A stretch of DNA of 64,000 nucleotides from the NCBI GenBank assembly GCA_037783415.1, contig JAZGTN010000163.1, positions 372,001 to 436,000 on the forward strand, given 5' to 3'. The position numbers were made by a program, and so were the translations under genes. How positions within the stretch are numbered: the first letter of the stretch is position 1; each line of letters begins with the position of its first letter. The DNA is from Leptasterias polaris (Eukaryota; Echinodermata; Asteroidea; Forcipulatida; Asteriidae). The notes below the pieces were generated by a model. The model was not told the DNA's origin, made no database searches, and saw only the letters and a list, made by a program, of their open reading frames with translations. Shown in pieces: positions 1-9,067 of the stretch.

Positions 1-2025
1 GTTTGTTCGCCCACCTCAAAAATACACGCATCGTTGTCCGCAGACTTTGACATCTTTCCCAAATTCGCACGGTCATGAAACTTGGCAACAATATTACACC
101 TGATGATTAGATGAAACAGAAATTTCGACAACATAATGACGTCACCCAATGAATTATTGGGTAATTAAATGTTAATAATTTAATCAAATTTTGAGTCTTT
201 AATTTAACAACCATGCAGAACTCGCAAACTAAGAACGATAAATTCGTTGTTTTTTCTTGAAAACAAAGGGTACTGAATACTTATTGTTTTATACAATGGA
301 ACAAATCAAGTTTTTCATAGATCTATTAGAGAAATTGGCCTTTAATCTTAATCCATTGCCTAACGCAGAATGACATACCCCCTCGCGATTGGCAACGGTG
401 GGTAGCTAGCCAGTCAAGGCACTTGTTACAGACCAACGTTGCACAACGGTAGTTGTTTACTATCAGTGCCATGTGGGCGTAACGAGAGTTTCCATTCATG
501 TTTTACTTACAACGCAAGTGTAATCTTATCAATGGCGTACCTACTACTACGTACTAGCATTAACATGATTTCCGCTAAGATTCGACGTCTAATTGTTCCA
601 CTACTTGCCCTTCTCATGGCTTTATTATCAATATGGAATTGAAGACGAAGTTTCACTGAGATGACCACCTGCTTCAGTGATTCGTATGATATTTAATTAT
701 GTGGGAAAATGCAAGCAGAAAAAGACGGACATTGGTTGTGTTTTGATCACACACCGAGAAGAAGGGACGCGTCATCGGTTTGTGTAGGGTGTTTCAGACC
801 CTCACACACGGTAGTCTTTATCGTCGCTGCACGGTGCTAGAAACGGTACGTTTCGTATGAACATCATTGCTTTTCAAAATGGGTCTTTTATTTAATGCAC
901 AATTATGTTATAAAGTTTATCCTGTATCATCAAGTTGTGACGTTGGTGAGATGTTTTTAAAACTAAGAAGCATTTAGTATGATCGTCGCAGAGGTAGAAT
1001 TAGGCAATGGGGGATTGGTATGGTTGTTGGCTGTGTCACTATAGTCAGAGAATGGTTCGACTAATAAATGTTTTTGGTCAACTTTGTATTATGACATGCA
1101 TATTTAAAGACCCTTCGATGGAGGTTTTCATAAAAATAGTACTTGACTCATTATGTTATTAGTATAAATTCACGAGATGCTTAGACTTGCCGTCCTCATG
1201 CTTTGCCTTTGTCTTGCATAATTATCCTAAACAAGTGTCTTTCATTTTAATATTCTAAATTTAACAAACCGTTCTGTAGGAAAATCAATGTCTAAAAATC
1301 AAACAAGCTAATTTAAAACAGCAACCGATAGCTCATAATACTTGACCAATTTTAATGACATCTTCATCAGTGCATATATGTTTTGAACAATTAATGATTC
1401 ATGCACCGATACTTAATGAGTATCCAACTCACTGTAAAAAGTTTCAGAATTGTAACTTAATAATGTCCACATGAATATCATCTAATGTGGTTTTTTAATC
1501 AAAAAAGAATCGATATCCATTGACAAATAAATAAACTTCAGTGAATGGCATATTTAGTTGAACGTGTGGGTCATTCAAAGGATCGTTTCAACATCTGCTG
1601 CCAAGGGGAAGGGGAAAAATGTTCCTCTGCTGTATGACTATGAAATGACAATGGACCTTTTGCCCTTTCAAATAATTTAAATAATGTACTCTTTCGCTGA
1701 TAAAAAAAGAAGAAGTTAATCTTTGTTTTTCACTTGGCACATATTTAAATATCTATGTCTCGATAAAAACATTTGTAACTTCATAATGATGTCATCAGTT
1801 TTCAAATCTGGCTAAACAAAAGTTTGTTATTTATAAAATTTCATATCTTGAGAGTAGCTTTTATTTCCTGTGTAAGATTTACACTTTACTTTCTTAAAAA
1901 TTTACAAGCTATTAACATTGTTTTCAGCGACTCATTGATATAGCTAACGCATTAATAAAACAGCTTTGAGGTCAGGAGCGATACCCGAACACCTAGAGTT
2001 TGTTTTACAAACTCTAAATCTCTAG
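1..2025 (+). mobile_element. Array unit 1: Helitron-like, subfamily A (short form), 5' end cut by window
   Basis: This is the first of 17 units that follow each other without spacers. Comparison with units 3, 6 and 11 shows that about 12 bases of the 5' end lie before the window. The 3' end shows the terminal pattern used to define all units: CCCGAACACCT, a perfect 9-bp stem (AGAGTTTGT/ACAAACTCT), six bases, then CTAG at 2022-2025. The interior has TTGTCCGC at the 5' side and a TGACGTCA palindrome near 132. It lacks the LINE-tail segment and exon-like cassette of the long A form. No transposase is encoded, so the unit is non-autonomous if it is a transposon. The Helitron assignment rests on the hairpin plus CTAG (CTRR) end and is inferred; a satellite derived from such an element is the alternative. 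Confidence 0.7.
532..642 (+). CDS. Short conserved reading frame in A units (36 aa, hydrophobic), doubtful
   Basis: An ATG-initiated frame of 36 codons begins MAYLLLR and ends in a Leu/Met-rich hydrophobic stretch. The same ATG and most of the frame recur in ten A-derived segments (ATG near 532, 4184, 11377, 14811, 18917, 22775, 26632, 29104, 32605 and 34649). Some copies are cut short by stop codons in the last six residues (units 6, 9 and 14). Between units 1 and 3 the differences I read (CTA to TTA, CCA to CCC) are synonymous. Conservation may simply reflect recent amplification of the repeat, and I recognise no homologue. It is listed because it recurs, with low confidence that it is translated. 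Confidence 0.15.
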   Translation: MAYLLLRTSINMISAKIRRLIVPLLALLMALLSIWN

Positions 2026-3642
2026 TTAGGTGTTCGGTCCACAGACCGAACAACTCCTTGTTTTTGTTCGGTTTTTTTTTTTTTTTTTTCTTTGTTTTGC
2101 TTAATCTTCTGATAGTCGTTTGTCCGCAGAAAAAAACATACTTGCAAACCTTTGATCAACTTGAAACTTAATGTGACATTAGAACATAAAGAGCAGAAGA
2201 CGTGTGAGCAATGACGTCATGATGACGTCATCGGGTGTCAAATTACAAGCCATTTAAGGTCAAAAAAGTGCCCTCATGCCAATGCCTGTATGTTTCTGAA
2301 TAGGAAAGCTATAGTATTCATATTTAAACATTATGATAGATCAAGACACGGGCAACATTTGAAAAGTTAACGCCAAATTCACATGACCTTTACTTCCGGT
2401 CGTAACGGAAGGTCAAAGTTTGCCTTTCTGCAATTCTTAACCAACAAACATTTCCTGCCCAAATTCTTCACTTCTGTTTATCCGATCAACCTCAAATTTA
2501 CACCATGTTAGAACCTTGATGAAACCTCCATCAAGTTGTTGTGACGTCATGATTACGTCATCAGGTGTTGAAATACAGTAAATCAAAATTTAATATTTCA
2601 AAAAATCATAACTTAATCATTACTGAATGGATTGCTTCAATCAATACATCATCGGACAGGTCTTTTAAAACTCAACAAATGCTACACAAAGAGTTATCCC
2701 GGTTGTTCTTGACTTCCCGCTGAAAATGTAAGTTGAACATTACGTTAGTATTAGCCCGCAGGGCTGGTCATTCTGCTCCATTAACCACGCGTAATCTTGC
2801 ATGTACATGTAGGGCCTAAACGGTACACACACTGCGCCATTGATCTTAGGTGCAAAGTCCACGAAGACTGCATTGCTGTGTGTGATACGTTATCCATGGT
2901 GGCGCTATACCAAGTTAATGGTCCTTTGTTACTGCACTCGTCGATAAATGCAACCATCCTTCGGAACGATGTTCGACGGTGGTCCAATGAATAGCTCATT
3001 GCATAACCTTCGTGTTAGCCTTTTGTTGGCTTGGTGGTAAATATCAACTGAACGAGTGTATTTTGCTGAACTGTTTTGGTGATTTTGAATAACTTTTGAT
3101 AACTGAGAAAATGCAATCGGAAAAGGGTCAACATAAATTTGACTCTGATCAACAACGGTTTTTACGCGAATCTAACTTTTAGATCCTGTTGAATACTTCA
3201 AAGAAATACAATGTGACTAGCAAAATAAATTCAACATAAATTGCACATCGTGTAAACAGTAGGTTCTTATGCCCTTTTCATAATCATGACAAATGATGTT
3301 GCTTCACACATAAGGTAGCAAGCATGCGTAGTTTGATAACATTTATTTTTGAATTGTTAGTGATAGTCTTTTAATTTATCAGTTAAGCATGTTAAGTTTG
3401 TGACTATTTACATGAAAATTGTTATACATGTGTATCTAAACTACTTTATGGAGACGCATACAGCAACGATATCACTTTCCCCCGTGTACACTAAAAGTAT
3501 ACAAGTAATAGGTTTGCAAACGACTTTTTTTTGAAAATTAAAAACTTTCAATATAAATCTGCTTACGCATTTTAGTAACATAACAGTGCCCCATCGAAAC
3601 CCGAACACCTAGTGTTTGTTCTCACAAACACTAAATCTCTAG
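2026..3642 (+). mobile_element. Array unit 2: Helitron-like, subfamily B, full length
   Basis: This is the only B unit in the window that keeps both of its own ends. It begins directly after the CTAG of unit 1 with TTAGGTGTTCGG, followed by a perfect 8-bp hairpin (GTTCGGTC/GACCGAAC) and a poly-T tract. It ends with CCCGAACACCT, the hairpin AGTGTTTGT/ACAAACACT and CTAG at 3639-3642. The opening AGGTGTTCGG is the exact inverse of the CCGAACACCT beside the 3' hairpin. The body carries TTGTCCGC, paired TGACGTCA palindromes near 2220, an inverted CTTCCG/CGGAAG pair near 2393, and a minus-strand open frame at 2781-2999 that is shared by all B units. Its length of 1,617 bp is the reference for the truncated B parts in the fusion units. 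Confidence 0.72.
2781..2999 (-). other. Minus-strand open frame conserved in all B units, unknown
   Basis: A minus-strand reading frame with the core FRRMVAFIDECSNKG is open in every B copy: here and within 10362-10667, 17902-18207, 21586-22029, 25617-25922 and 31747-32029. In several copies it runs for 101-147 codons. Differences between copies include substitutions such as IAPP/IGPP and HHQ/YHQ. I recognise no protein family. It may be a captured exon, a relic of an ancestral transposon protein, or chance openness kept by recent copying. The plus strand over the same bases is also open, which weakens the coding case. Confidence 0.2.
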
Positions 3643-4328
3643 TGGATTTTTGAGTTTGTTCGCCCACCTCAAAAATACACGCATCGTTGTCCGCAGACTT
3701 TGACATTTTTCCCAAACTCGCACGGTTATGAAACTTACCAACAATATTACACCTGATGATCAGATAAAACATAAATTTCAACAACATAATGACGTCACCC
3801 AATGAATTATTGGGTAATTAAATGTAATTAATTTAATCAAATTTTGAGTTTTTGGTTTAACAACCATGCAGAACTCGCAAACTCAGAACGATATATTCGT
3901 TGTTATTTCTTGAAAACAAACGGTATTGAATACTTATTGTTTTATACATTGGAACAAATCAAGTTTGTCATAGATCTATTAGAGAAATTGGCCTTTAATC
4001 TTAATACATTGCCTGACGCAGCATGACATACCCCCTCGCGACTGGCAACGGCGGGTAGCTAGCCAGTCAAGGCACTTGTTACAGACCAACGTGGCACAAC
4101 GGTAGTTGTTTACTATCAGTGTCATGTGGGCGTAACGAGAGTTTCCATTCATGTTTTACTTACAACGTAGTGCAATCTTATCAATGGCGTACTTACTACT
4201 ACGTACTAGCATTAACATGATTTCCGCTAAGATTCGACGTCTAATTGTTCCCCTACTTGCCCTTCTCATGGCTTTATTATCAATATGGAATTGAAGACGA
4301 AGTTTCACTGAGATGACCACCTGCTTCA

Positions 4329-5167
4329 GTGATTCGTATGATATTTAATTATGTGGGAAAATGCAAGCAGGAAAAGACGAACAATGGTTATGTTTTGATC
4401 ACACACCGAGAAGGAAGGATGTGTCATCGGATCGTGAAGGGTGTTTCAGACCCTACTCACGGCATGTGTTTATCCTTGCTACACGGGACTAACTTCGGTA
4501 AGTTTTCGTGTGAACATCATTGCTTTTCAAAATGATTATTTTAGTTGATGCACAATTACGTTATAAAGTTTATCCTGTATCATCAAGTGGTGACGTTGGT
4601 GAAATGTTTTTAAAACTAAGGAACCTTTAGTATGAACGTCGAAGAGATAGAGTTGGGCAATGGGGGATTGGTATGATTGTTGGCTGTGTCACTATAGTCA
4701 GAAAATGGTCAGACTGATGAATGTTTTCCGTCAACTTTGTATTGCGACATACTTATTTGAAAACCCTTCGATAAAGTTTCCCCTAATAAGGTTTCGTCTA
4801 TAAGTTGTTCACATCAAAAACAGGATGTGCGCCTTCCACTAATTTTTTCTTGCGTAATTTCCTTACTCTGATATGATGTATTGTTACGCGCCCTCGAACA
4901 GGTTGGTCCTGCAGAGAGCGCAATATAAATTCAATAAATTATTATTATTATTATAAAATCATGAAATGTTGTAAGTCTTGAATTTTATTTATTTGAGCAG
5001 TTTCAGCTTGACTTAATTTGCTTTGAGTCATACTTTGTTTATTGTTTATTTTCTTCTTCAGAATATACAACACATCCAGTACCCGAATGTTCTCCAGTGA
5101 AAGATTTCAAACTCGTTGCTGTGTTCCATTCCCTAAATCCTTGCCGAATGTATGATGCATCATACAG
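4329..5167 (+). other. Exon-like cassette: two open segments joined by splice-like sites
   Basis: An open frame starting at 4329 runs into a strong donor-like site at 4497/4498 (G followed by GTAAGT). An acceptor-like pyrimidine tract with TTCTTCTTCAG ends at 5061. The 106-bp segment 5062-5167 is followed by GTAGAAAT, another donor-like site. Removing 4498-5061 joins phase 1 to phase 1, and the frame stays open across 5062-5167, which includes two cysteines (ECSPV and NPCRM). The LINE tail lies inside the putative intron. Equivalent segments in units 5, 8, 9 and 10 carry small indels that break the frame. I do not recognise the protein. Capture of host exons is known for Helitrons, so this is a candidate captured gene fragment. 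Confidence 0.3.
4880..4955 (+). repeat. LINE/SINE-type 3' tail embedded in A unit 3
   Basis: About 75 bp reads GCGCCCTCGAACAGG, then GAGAGCGCAATATAAATTC, then (ATT)n. It matches, in inverse orientation, the end of the LINE at 56,975-57,460. It was therefore inserted into the A backbone before the array was amplified. Confidence 0.6.
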
Positions 5168-6382
5168 GTAGAAATAGTTATAATGTTAACTCGTTAAAAA
5201 TATTGTATTAGTTAAAATTCACGAGAGGCTTAAACTTGCCGTCTTCATGACTTGCCTTTATCTTGCATAATTATTAAAAATAAGTGTTTTTTATTTCAAT
5301 ATTACAAATTTAACAAACCGTTCTGTATGAAGACTAATGTCTAAAAATCAAGCAAGCTATTTTTAAAAATGCAACCAATAGCTCATACTATGCTCGACTT
5401 ATTTTAACGACATCATCATCAGTGCATATATGTATTTAACAATCAAAGTATCATGCACCGATACATAATGAGAAGCCAAATCACAGTATTTGAAAACCTG
5501 TTAAAACTTCTAAGAATTGTAACTTAATAATGTCAACATGATTTGCATAGTCGGATTTAATATTAATTAATAAAGAATCAATATCCATTGAAAAATAAAT
5601 AAACTTCAGTGAGTGGCATACATGATAGTTGTACTTGTGAGTAATTTAAAGGCTCGTTTTAAGATATGCAACCAAAACGAAAGGAAATTCGAAAAATTTA
5701 TGTTGCCCTGTATAAAAGGACAATATTGACCCTCTGCCCTTTCAAATAAATTAAATAATGTACTCTTTTGCTGACAATACGTTTAGTAAGTTCACCTTCG
5801 TTTTTCACTTACAATTTAAAGCACATAATTAAATACCAATGTCTCAATAAGAACTTATCTAACGTCATAATGACGTCATCAGTTTTCAAATTTGGCTTTA
5901 ACAAAAGATTATTATTTTTAAAACTCATATTGTGAGGTGCATTAATTTCCTTTGTAAACTAACGTACAAGCAAAGAAGATTTACACTTTACTTTCCTTGA
6001 AATTTCAAAAGCTATCAACAATGTTTTCAGCGATTCAATGTTATAGCTAACGCATTAAAACAGCACTGAGCCCAGCGAGAACCCGAACACCTAGAGTTTG
6101 TTTTACAAACTCTGAATCTCTAGTGAATTTTTGAGTTTGTTCCATCTCAAAAATACACACAAATCGTTGTCCGCAGACTTTGACATCCTTCCCAAGCTCG
6201 TACGGTCATGAAACTTGGCAACAGTGTTACACCTGATAAATAGATGAAACAGAAGTTTTGACAACATAATGACGTCATCCAATGATTTATCGGGTAAATT
6301 AATGATATTAATTTTTTAATCAAATTTTGAGTTTTTGGAACTCACAAACTAAGAACGATAAATTCGTTGTTAATCTTGAAAA

Positions 6383-6610
6383 CCACTGCAAGTAGTCATG
6401 CGAACAATATTCATGCATGTTTACTTTCGAGACACATTGAAACTGTGAAGCTATCAAATGTACAATGTACTGGTTAAATGTACACAATAGTGTCTAGACT
6501 CCGAAGTTTAATTTAGTACGTACATTGTGTCAGACAATAAACCATTACAAGCAGCCATGCGATAAGTCGAAACACTTTGTCAAGGTAACTGTGAAGCTAT
6601 CAAATCGTCA
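6383..6610 (+). repeat. Imperfect tandem repeat, period about 155 bp
   Basis: Two successive segments each begin AAACCAYTRYAAGYAGYCATGCGA-like and end in AACTGTGAAGCTATCAAAT. A further single start motif occurs near 7336, just before the LINE fragment. The origin is unknown. Confidence 0.4.
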
Positions 6611-7367
6611 TCCACCGATTTCATGAACTGACACACACACGTAGACAGTAAAAAGTAATAATTGTAGAAAACGGCATTTAATGTTGAAGGCTTTTATAAA
6701 ATCCCGCTTTCCTTCAAAACGTCACTAGTTTTCTAACAGTGGAGACTTGTTGCTTTGAACTTCATATATGGTACTTATGACTGATTTTCGTCCAAAATTA
6801 ATAAGCAATAAAGTAAAACGTTTTGTGTTAGTACGTTAAATCAAAAATTGATGCAACATGTTTTCGAGCTTGAAACATGAGTACCGTAGCTCACAGTATT
6901 CCAAGATGGGATGGGAAACAACTTCTGACTCGATCAAGGATATTCTTTAGATTTCAAAATTAAACTTATTTTTTTGACACTTGAAAAATAGACGATTGAT
7001 AGAGGGTGCTCTGTTACAGGTGGTGACTTCATAATTCCTTACATTTTAACATTATAAGAGAACACATAAAGTAGCATACCGCGCCACACAGTCTTATGGA
7101 GGTGTTTTTTTTACCACACAGGCCATAAAACAAGAATTGTGGTGAGCGAAATGTATTGACTTTACGTTGGGCACTGGTGACGTCATGATGACGTCGCACA
7201 ACGTTTAGCCTAACAAACACATCTACATTATCCCACAAGTACACAATCGAAAACAGTTGATCGGACTTAAACTGTTCGAGATATGGTGGTCTCAAGATTT
7301 GCTAATTATATTCATGTCATTATGTATTATATACAATAAACCATTGTAAGCAGTTCTGCAACAAGGT

Positions 7368-7740
7368 ATGGATTTTTACCATGTGCAAGTCCTCGCACAA
7401 CTTAATGGAATAAGCTACAGAAAGGCGAGTGGCCCCGATAATATTTCGGCTAGATTTATACGACAGTTTTCATATGAGCTATCTAAACCCTTGACTCATA
7501 TAAGCACAGCTCATCGTCCCAGCACAATGGAAGAGAGCAATTGTCGTCCCTGTGCCCAAAACTTCACCCGCCAACATAGACAATTTGCGACCAATTGCCC
7601 TCACAGATCACTTTGCCAAAGTGACTGAACATTTCATTGCTCAGCAAACAATGACGTCGATTAAACCCAACCTCGACCCCGCCCAGTTCGGAAACATCAA
7701 GAACGTTTCCACCACGCACTTGCACCCTTGTTCCCAACCA
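7368..7740 (+). pseudogene. LINE reverse transcriptase fragment, frameshifted
   Basis: The + strand first reads KASGPDNISARFI, then in another frame VPKTSPANIDNLRPIAL and LDPAQFGN. These are blocks from the N-terminal half of non-LTR reverse transcriptases (fingers region, with the NxRPI motif). At least one frameshift near 7550 separates the two parts. The catalytic YADD region, endonuclease and 3' end are absent. It is a dead fragment nested in unit 4. Its sequence differs from the LINE at 59.7-61.2 kb, so two LINE families are present. Family placement (CR1/jockey group) is tentative. Confidence 0.6.
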
Positions 7741-7869
7741 TCGCGTGCGAAGCCTGAATCTTTTAACAACAAAAATCATAATGACTTTGGTCTTGTTGTA
7801 TTCATTGTCACAGTTGGTTGCTTTTTTTTCTTGCGTTTTCTCCAAGCATGACAAAGCAAAACGTTTGTC

Positions 7870-8500
7870 TAAATTTTCAAGTTACAACTCTATAGAGTTC
7901 TCAATGGTGTAAACAACTACGCACCATTGGACTATTCTTGACTGACCTTGCACTTTGAAAAGAGACGCAGGGTGATCGCAAATCAGCTCTCGTTTCAGTG
8001 ATCGAATGTCAAAGGGAACTTTTATAACCAGTGTTCCGCGACCAGAACGTGGGTGTAAAGAACTCAGAGTAGGGATTGACAGACCATCCATGACCAAACT
8101 AAACAGGCCATTGAAAAGACCATCCAATGTTATAGAAACTGAACCATTTGGGGTTTTATAGAGGGAAGATTTAAGTGCATGTTATGACTAAGATCAGGGG
8201 CGGCGCCAGGGTATTGTGACGAGATTGGGTGGACCGAGACAAGTCTAATGTGCCATTCTTCGAGAAGCACAAGGTTAAGAGAAACGGGTATTCTTGACAC
8301 AAAAGTCTATACCAAACCCACTGAAACCTATAACCAATACCTACACAAGACATCATCACAACCCCCGCATGCATTCAAAACATTCATCTATGGAGAAACA
8401 CTCCGATATGTTCGAAACACAAACAATAAAGATCGATGATTTCTTGATCAAATCAAAACATTTCCATGCATGTGGGCCTAATACCACACACAATAACCAA
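7870..8500. other. Unassigned interior of unit 4
   Basis: No gene is recognised here. A minus-strand open stretch (7882-8127) has no family features that I can name. Near 8195 the sequence CAGGGGCGGCGCCAGG resembles ends of hAT-type DNA transposons, but no matching inverse end was found. Confidence 0.3.
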
Positions 8501-8560
8501 TGGAAATAAAATAATAGTGGGGGAGGAGGAATCCCATCTGTAACAGTCTTCCCCCCTTGG
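8500..8560 (-). promoter_or_regulatory. Polypurine tract and LTR start of a gypsy-type fragment (minus strand)
   Basis: On the minus strand a purine run AAGGGGGGAAGAC is followed directly by TGTTACAGATGGG, the layout of a polypurine tract and the first bases (TG) of a 3' LTR. It lies downstream of the RNase H fragment in the same orientation. The far end of the LTR could not be identified. Confidence 0.45.
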
Positions 8561-8709
8561 AGGAAAGTTTGTTGGGTTTTTTTACTTTCAAAATTTTATT
8601 TTTAATTTGATAAATTATCAAGCCCCCAAAATTACTGTATTATAACTACACACTTGGTAAGAAAATACTTATCTAAATTCACTTAGAGTGGAATTTGAAA
8701 ATAATCGTT

Positions 8710-8929
8710 TTAAATGCGTCGTGATAAGACATCAGCAATCATGTTATCTTTGCCCTTAACATGAACTACTTCAATGTCAAACTCTTGGAGACTTAAACTC
8801 CATCTGAGTAATCTCTGATTTTGGTTTTTCATCTTTTGGATGAAAACCAGTGGATTGTGGTCAGTATACACAGTGATGGTTTGGGCAGGGCCCTTAAATA
8901 CACTTCAAATTGCTTCAAAATAAACCAAA
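8710..8929 (-). pseudogene. Ty3/gypsy RNase H fragment, broken
   Basis: The minus strand encodes YTDHNPLVF, then LLRWSLSLQEF and GKDNMIADVLSRR. These are the C-terminal RNase H and connection blocks of Ty3/gypsy polyproteins. A frameshift lies near 8895, upstream of the YTDHN block. Integrase is absent, and the fragment runs almost directly into the LTR-like start at 8545. The upstream end is cut at 8929/8930 by the CTAG end of an inverted Helitron-like element. It is unrelated in sequence to the chromovirus-type element at 49-53 kb. Confidence 0.7.
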
Positions 8930-9067
8930 CTAGACTTAATGTGTTTGTGACAACAAACACTAGGTGTTCGGGTATCGCTGGGGTCAGTGCTGTGTCAATG
9001 CGTGAGCTATTTCATTAAGTTGAACTTTGGTGTTATTACTGTTTTGAGGTGCGTAACAAACTACACA
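8930..9067 (-). mobile_element. Inverted 3' end of a fourth Helitron-like subfamily (D)
   Basis: Read on the minus strand, this is the counterpart of 56,801-56,938: AGTTTGTTACGCACCTC, then CCCGAACACCT, an AGTGTTTGT/ACAAACAC hairpin, ATTAAGT and a terminal CTAG at 8930-8933. It abuts gypsy coding sequence at the next base (T). It is the only unit end in the array region that points left. The element is truncated to about 138 bp. Confidence 0.6.

Larger units (their letters stand above)
3643..6123 (+). mobile_element. Array unit 3: Helitron-like, subfamily A (long form)
   Basis: The unit starts immediately after the CTAG of unit 2 with TGGATTTTTGAG. This is the left arm of a 5' hairpin (ATTTTTGAG/CTCAAAAAT, 13-base loop). 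It ends with the A-type hairpin and CTAG at 6120-6123. At 2,481 bp it is the cleanest long-form A unit. It contains a LINE-derived tail (4880-4955) and an exon-like cassette flanked by splice signals (4498-5168) that the short form lacks. TGACGTCA palindromes lie near 3790 and 5870. Confidence 0.7.

Noticed and set aside
3572..3802. Recurring minus-strand frame of about 76-78 codons beginning MGDVIML, also at 13229, 16576, 28485, 30635 and 34036
   Set aside because: It spans the joint of one unit end and the next unit start, including the hairpin. Its recurrence follows from the array structure and not from a gene.
8187..8215. hAT transposon end (CAGGGGCGGCGCCAGG)
   Set aside because: No matching inverse end or 8-bp duplication could be found.
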